Source of the DNA: Hymenobacter cheonanensis
GTDB taxonomy: Bacteria > Bacteroidota > Bacteroidia > Cytophagales > Hymenobacteraceae
Assembly: GCF_030581075.1 (NCBI RefSeq)
Contig: NZ_JAUQSW010000008.1
Location: 124,001-188,000 of the forward strand
Length of the DNA stretch: 64,000 nucleotides
Reading direction: 5' to 3'
Shown: one piece after another, positions 59,705 through 64,000 of the stretch
Layout of the letters: the number at the start of each line of letters is the position of its first letter
Numbering within the stretch: position 1 is the stretch's first letter
Position numbers and translations under genes: made by a program
The notes under the pieces: model-generated
What the model saw: only the letters and a program-made list of their open reading frames with translations
What the model was told of the DNA's origin: nothing
The model's database searches: none

Positions 59705-61756
59705 ATGCTGCCAACCAAGCCTTTTCTCCTCGCCCTGGGCCTAGCCGCCGTGCTGCCCGCCGCTGCCCAGCAGTCTGATTATCCCATTCAGGCCGTGCCG
59801 TTTACGCAGGTAAAGCTCACGGACAGCTTCTGGCTGCCGCGCCTCAAAACAACTACCGACGTGACCATCCCAGCCTCGTTTGCGCGCTGCGAGAGCACCA
59901 ACCGGGTCAAGAACTTCGAGATGGCGGCAGCCCGGCAAGGCAAGTTTGCCACGGTGTTTCCGTTCGATGATACCGACATCTACAAGACCATCGAGGGCGC
60001 CTCGTACTCGCTCAGCGTGTACCCCGATGCCAAGCTGTCGGCTTACCTAGATGAGCTGATTGCCAAGGTAGGCGCGGCCCAGGAGCCCGACGGCTACCTC
60101 TACACGGCCCGCACCATCGACCCGGCCCACCCGCACCCGTGGGCCGGGCCCGAGCGCTGGAGTAAGGAGCGCGAGCTGAGCCACGAGCTTTACAATGCCG
60201 GCCACCTCTACGAAGCCGCCGTAGCCCACTACGAAGCCACCGGCAAGAAAACGCTGCTCAACATTGCCCTCAAAAATGCCGACCTGGTGTGCTCGGTCTT
60301 CGGCCCCGGCAAGCGCAGCGTGGCGCCGGGCCACGAAATTGTGGAGATGGGCCTGGTGAAGCTCTACCGCGTCACGGGCCAGCCTAAATATCTGAGCACG
60401 GCCAAGTTCTTTCTCGACGCTAGGGGGCATTATGCAGGCTACGACCCCAAAAGCCCGGATGGGTGGAAAAACGGCTCGTACTGGCAGGACGACAAGCCCG
60501 TGGTGGCCCAAACCGAGGCCGAGGGCCACGCTGTGCGCGCCGAATACCTCTATTCGGCCATGGCCGACGTGGCGGCCCTCACCGGCGACAAGCAGCTGCT
60601 GACCGCCGTGGATAGCATCTGGAATAACATGGTAGCCAAGAAGTTCTACGTGACGGGCGGCACCGGCGCGGTGCCCGGCGGCGAGCGCTTCGGTGCCAAC
60701 TACGAGCTGCCCAACACCACGGCCTACAACGAAACCTGCGCCTCGGTGGCCGACGTGTTCTGGAACGAGCGCATGTTTCAGCTCCACGGCGATGCCAAGT
60801 ACGTGGATGTGCTGGAGAAAGTGCTCTACAACGGCCTTATTTCGGGTGTGGGCCTCGACGGCAAGTCGTTCTTCTACAGCAACGCCATGCAGATTAAAAA
60901 CAGCCTGGGCTTTCCGCAAACCGAGCCGGCGCGCGCGGGCTGGTTTGAGTGCTCGTGCTGCCCCACCAACCTGGCGCGCCTCATGCCCGCGCTGCCCGGC
61001 TACGTGTACGCGCAGAAGGGTAGAAGCTTGTACGCCAACCTCTTCGTAAGCGGCAAGGCCAACCTCACGGTGAACAGGCAGAAAGTGCAGCTCACCCAGG
61101 AGAACAACTACCCCTGGGATGGCGGCCTCAAATTTACGGTGGACCCTAGCGCCTCGGCCGCTGATTTTGACCTCTTGGTGCGCATCCCCGGCTGGGCCCG
61201 CAACGAGGCCATGCCCTCCAATCTGTACACCTTCGCCCAGCCCACGGCGCAGCGGGCTAGCATCAGGGTGAATGGTAAAGCCGTTGACTATCAGCTGAAA
61301 AATGGTTACGCCGTGCTCAGCCGCAAGTGGCACAAGCACGACGTGGTAGAAGTGCGCCTGCCCATGGAAGTGCGCCGCGTGCACGCCAATCCGCTCGTGA
61401 AAGACGACTTGGGTAAAGTGGCTTTGCAGCGCGGCCCGGTGATGTACTGCGCCGAGTGGGCCGATAACAACGGCAAGGCCAGCAATATCTTAGTGCCGGC
61501 CACAGCGCAGTTTGCGGCCAGCTACCAGCCGGGCCTGCTCAATGGCGTCGAAACGCTCACGGCCACCGTGCCGGTAGTGCTGGTCGATGCCGACGCCACC
61601 TCCGTAAGCACCACGCCGCGCACCCTAGTGGCCATTCCTTATTACGCCTGGGCCAACCGCGGCCGGGGCGAAATGACGGTGTGGTTTCCCGAAAAGCTCA
61701 CCGACCTCGACCTGTTGAGCCAGCCGCCGGCTGCCGCGGCCACGGCGGCCAAGTAG
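59705..61756 (+). CDS. Secreted GH127 beta-L-arabinofuranosidase
   Basis: 683 residues. Signal peptide (about 1-21). VKLTDSFWLPRLKTTTDVTIPASFARCE and AQEPDGYLYTARTI are GH127 blocks. The active site is seen as Glu 415, Cys 416, Cys 418 and Cys 419 in WFECSCCPTNLARL: the family uses a zinc-bound cysteine nucleophile, as in HypBA1 of Bifidobacterium. GH127 enzymes release L-arabinose from beta-1,2-linked chains on hydroxyproline-rich plant glycoproteins (extensins) or from other beta-arabinofuranosides. Confidence 0.96.
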   Translation: MLPTKPFLLALGLAAVLPAAAQQSDYPIQAVPFTQVKLTDSFWLPRLKTTTDVTIPASFARCESTNRVKNFEMAAARQGKFATVFPFDDTDIYKTIEGASYSLSVYPDAKLSAYLDELIAKVGAAQEPDGYLYTARTIDPAHPHPWAGPERWSKERELSHELYNAGHLYEAAVAHYEATGKKTLLNIALKNADLVCSVFGPGKRSVAPGHEIVEMGLVKLYRVTGQPKYLSTAKFFLDARGHYAGYDPKSPDGWKNGSYWQDDKPVVAQTEAEGHAVRAEYLYSAMADVAALTGDKQLLTAVDSIWNNMVAKKFYVTGGTGAVPGGERFGANYELPNTTAYNETCASVADVFWNERMFQLHGDAKYVDVLEKVLYNGLISGVGLDGKSFFYSNAMQIKNSLGFPQTEPARAGWFECSCCPTNLARLMPALPGYVYAQKGRSLYANLFVSGKANLTVNRQKVQLTQENNYPWDGGLKFTVDPSASAADFDLLVRIPGWARNEAMPSNLYTFAQPTAQRASIRVNGKAVDYQLKNGYAVLSRKWHKHDVVEVRLPMEVRRVHANPLVKDDLGKVALQRGPVMYCAEWADNNGKASNILVPATAQFAASYQPGLLNGVETLTATVPVVLVDADATSVSTTPRTLVAIPYYAWANRGRGEMTVWFPEKLTDLDLLSQPPAAAATAAK

Positions 61757-61801
61757 CGCCAGCCATTGCCGGCTGGCAACGGGAGCCACTCAACATACAG
61801 A

Positions 61802-61897
61802 ACGTCATGCAGAACGCAGGGAAGCATCTCGCTCGCGCCGCTAGGGGTACTAACTCAACGATTCGAGCGAGATGCTTCCCTGCGTTCTGCATGACGT
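61802..61897. repeat. GTCATGC hairpin repeat, copy 5
   Basis: Perfect 34-bp inverted repeat (61802-61835 with 61864-61897), between the GH127 and GH39-type genes. Confidence 0.92.
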
Positions 61898-61934
61898 GCT
61901 TATTTGCTGATAACGAATTAGATAATAGCATCCT

Positions 61935-63638
61935 ATGCGGCACATCTCCTTTTCCGCTTTCAGTCGGCGGCTGCTAACCGTAGCGGCTAGCCTGCCACTA
62001 GCGGCTCAAGCCCAAACTGCCCCCGCGCCCACGGTCATCACCGTAGACGTGGCAAAGCCGCTCGGCCCCATGCCGCCGGTGTGGGCCTACTTTGGCTACG
62101 ACGAGCCCAACTATACCTATATGCCCGATGGCCAGAAGCTCCTCACCGAGCTGGCCGCCCTGAGCCCGGTGCCCGTGTACGTGCGCGCCCACAACCTGCT
62201 GACCACCGGCGACGGCACGGCCGCCCTGAAATGGGGCTCCACCAACGTCTACACCGAGGATAAGAACGGCCGCGCGGTGTACGATTGGAAAATCGTGGAC
62301 CAGATTTTCGACGCGTATATCAAGCGGGGCATGAAGCCCATTGCCCAGATTGGCTTCATGCCCGAGGCGATGTCCACGCACCCCGTGCCGTATCGCCACT
62401 ACTGGAAGCCTGGCGATAATTACAACGACATCTACACCGGCTGGGCCTATCCGCCTAAGGATTATAAAAAGTGGGGCGAGCTGGTGTACCAGTGGGTGAA
62501 GCACAACGTGGCCCGCTACGGCGCAGCCGAGGTTAAAACCTGGCGCTGGGAACTCTGGAACGAGCCTAACATCGGCTACTGGAAGGGCACGCCCGAGGAG
62601 TACAACCAGCTCTACGACTACACCGAGGCGGCCGTGCACCGCGCCCTGCCCGCCGCTATTCTGGGTGGCCCCGAAACCACCGGCCCCGGCTGGGACAAGG
62701 CCGCCGCCTACCTGCGCGGCTTTTTGCAGCACTGCGTAAGCGGTAAAAACTACGTGACGGGCCGCACCGGCACCCGCCTCGACTACATATCCTTCCACGC
62801 CAAGGGCGCGCCCAAGCTCGTGGATGGCCACGTGCGCATGAACATGGGCACGCAGTTTGGCGACATCGAGGAGGGTTTTAAAATCGTGGCCTCATTTCCC
62901 ACGCTGCGCCAGCTGCCTATTATTCTGGGTGAAAACGACCCCGAGGGCTGCGCGGCCTGCGGCGTGCAAACCAACCCCGAAAACGCCTACCGCAACGGCA
63001 CTATGTATTCGAGCTACACGGCCGCCGCCTACGCCCGCCTCTACGAGCTGGCTAGCCAGTATCAGGTGAACCTGGAAGGCGCCGTGAGCTGGTCGTTCGA
63101 GTTTGAGAACCAGCCGTGGTTTGCCGGCTTCCGCGACCTGGCCACCAACGGCGTCGATAAGCCGGTGCTCAACGTGTTTCGGATGCTAGGCATGATGCGC
63201 GGCCCGCGCGTGGCCGTGACTAGCCCCGGCGCGCTCACGGTAGCCGACATCCGGGCCCAGGCCCAAAGCCAGCGCGCCGACATTAGCGCCCTGGCCACGG
63301 CCGATGCCCACTCCGCCACCGTGCTGGTCTGGAATTATCACAACGACGCCTTGCCCGCCCCGCCTGCCGAGGTAGAGCTAACCCTGCAAGGGCTAGCCAC
63401 CGAGAAAGCCCAGCTGCAGCACTATCGCATTGACAATGAGCACAGCAACGCCTACACCGCCTGGCAGGCCCTGGGCTCGCCGCAGCAAGTAAGCGCCACC
63501 CAGCGCGCCAGCCTGGAGCAAGCCGGGCAGCTAGCCCAGCTAACGGCACCTGCCTCGGTCAGCCTGCAAAATGGCCGCACGGTACTGCATTTCACGCTGC
63601 CGCGCCACGGGGTTTCGCTGCTGCGCCTGGCGTGGTAG
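61935..63638 (+). CDS. Secreted GH39-like glycosidase
   Basis: 567 residues. Signal peptide (about 1-26). Clan GH-A barrel (about 35-400): VPVYVRAHNLLTTGDG, acid/base Glu in RWELWNEPNIGYWKGTPEEY, ISFHAKGAP, and the probable nucleophile in LPIILGENDPEGC. C-terminal beta domain to the end. GH39 includes beta-xylosidases and alpha-L-arabinosidases. In this cluster an arabinose- or xylose-releasing activity on pectin or arabinoxylan is likely. Confidence 0.88.
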   Translation: MRHISFSAFSRRLLTVAASLPLAAQAQTAPAPTVITVDVAKPLGPMPPVWAYFGYDEPNYTYMPDGQKLLTELAALSPVPVYVRAHNLLTTGDGTAALKWGSTNVYTEDKNGRAVYDWKIVDQIFDAYIKRGMKPIAQIGFMPEAMSTHPVPYRHYWKPGDNYNDIYTGWAYPPKDYKKWGELVYQWVKHNVARYGAAEVKTWRWELWNEPNIGYWKGTPEEYNQLYDYTEAAVHRALPAAILGGPETTGPGWDKAAAYLRGFLQHCVSGKNYVTGRTGTRLDYISFHAKGAPKLVDGHVRMNMGTQFGDIEEGFKIVASFPTLRQLPIILGENDPEGCAACGVQTNPENAYRNGTMYSSYTAAAYARLYELASQYQVNLEGAVSWSFEFENQPWFAGFRDLATNGVDKPVLNVFRMLGMMRGPRVAVTSPGALTVADIRAQAQSQRADISALATADAHSATVLVWNYHNDALPAPPAEVELTLQGLATEKAQLQHYRIDNEHSNAYTAWQALGSPQQVSATQRASLEQAGQLAQLTAPASVSLQNGRTVLHFTLPRHGVSLLRLAW

Positions 63639-63678
63639 AAAAGCAGTGGCGCGAGCTTTGTAGTTCGCAGCCCGGAAT

Positions 63679-63810
63679 CGATGGCGCGGGGCTCTGCCCC
63701 GTGTCGGCTGCTTCGCCGGCCTCCGGCCGGCACCCGTTGCACGGCCTGCCCTTCGGCCGCAGGCCAGAGGCCTGCCAATAGTCGGCACGGGGCAGAGCCC
63801 CGCGCCATCG
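63679..63810. repeat. GC-rich 25-bp inverted repeat (CGATGGCGCGGGGCTCTGCC family)
   Basis: 63679-63703 and 63786-63810 are perfect 25-bp reverse complements around an inner GC-rich hairpin region (CGGCCTCCGGCCGG; CTTCGGCCGCAGG). A third hairpin family, between the GH39-like gene and the transporter gene at the right edge. Confidence 0.88.
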
Positions 63811-63839
63811 GGGAGCATCTGGACTAGCTCAAACGGCTT

Positions 63840-64000
63840 CTAGGCTACCGGCTCGGCCTGCGGAGCGGTCACCGGCACCGGGTTGGGCAGCGAGGCTAGC
63901 ACGCCGATGCCAGTTGCCACAATGGCCACCAGGCCAAAAGCCGTGCGTAGGGAGAAAATCTGGGCCAGAAAGCCAATTAGCGGCGGCCCCAGCAGGAAGC
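63840..64000 (-). CDS. C-terminal end of an MFS-type transporter
   Basis: The minus strand is open from the window edge to a TAG at 63840-63842. The visible part has FLLGPPLIGFLAQIFSLRTA, then AFGLVAIVATGIGVLASL, which is the last-but-one loop and the last membrane segment of a major facilitator protein, and a Pro/Val-rich tail. The gene is cut by the window end, so the substrate cannot be judged. Confidence 0.7.
   Translation of the reverse strand, partial: FLLGPPLIGFLAQIFSLRTAFGLVAIVATGIGVLASLPNPVPVTAPQAEPVA

Overview
The window comes from a GC-rich member of the Bacteroidota, most likely Hymenobacter or a close relative. The evidence is a short primary sigma factor without region 1.1, a SusC/SusD pair, C-terminal type IX secretion tags on secreted enzymes, promoters of the form TTTG/TAnnTTTG, and a bacillithiol gene (bshB1). 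The genus name is an inference from overall gene content and style.

Positions 1 to about 16,815 are the right end of an integrated element. It ends at the 3' end of a tRNA-Met(CAT) gene and carries a tyrosine integrase next to that end; its left end lies outside the window. It holds no recognisable tail, portal or large terminase gene. Instead it has many small genes: membrane proteins, beta-rich candidate capsid proteins, a transglutaminase-like protein, a lysis module (holin-like protein, candidate unimolecular spanin, two GH73-like glucosaminidases), a ParB-like protein and a serine recombinase. The best reading is a non-tailed integrative virus or virus-derived element. Its most striking feature is a 151-bp array made of four TGACAGCA repeats at fixed 55/44/44-bp spacing. 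The array occurs four times, three in direct orientation and one inverted, always at borders between gene blocks, and the inverted copy overlaps the 3' end of the serine recombinase gene. A degenerate fifth site overlaps the start codon of the ParB-like gene. An A/T-rich pair of membrane-protein genes sits between the recombinase and the integrase as likely cargo.

Positions 16,816 to about 35,000 are ordinary chromosome: tRNA-Met, a START-domain protein, an LptF/G permease, rpsO, pnp, the primary sigma factor, trxB, an M23/LysM peptidase, bshB1, a Kup potassium transporter, a sensor kinase and an NtrC-type regulator, an amidohydrolase, a Xre/RES toxin-antitoxin pair and a DES1-like sphingolipid desaturase.

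Positions 35,000 to 63,640 are one large locus for arabinan and arabinogalactan use. SusC and SusD import oligosaccharides. Three secreted GH43 arabinanase-like enzymes, a GH51 arabinofuranosidase, GH127 and GH39 enzymes and GH27/GH36 galactosidase-type enzymes remove arabinose and galactose. A lipoprotein aldose epimerase and a sodium/sugar symporter handle the free sugars, and araB-araD-araA feed arabinose into the pentose phosphate pathway. LacI-type palindromes lie on the promoters of susC and of the divergently placed third GH43 gene, which suggests a shared repressor that is not encoded here. Many intergenic gaps in the chromosomal part hold long hairpin repeats of at least four families; I saw none of these in the integrated element. 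The window ends in the 3' part of an MFS-type transporter gene on the minus strand.
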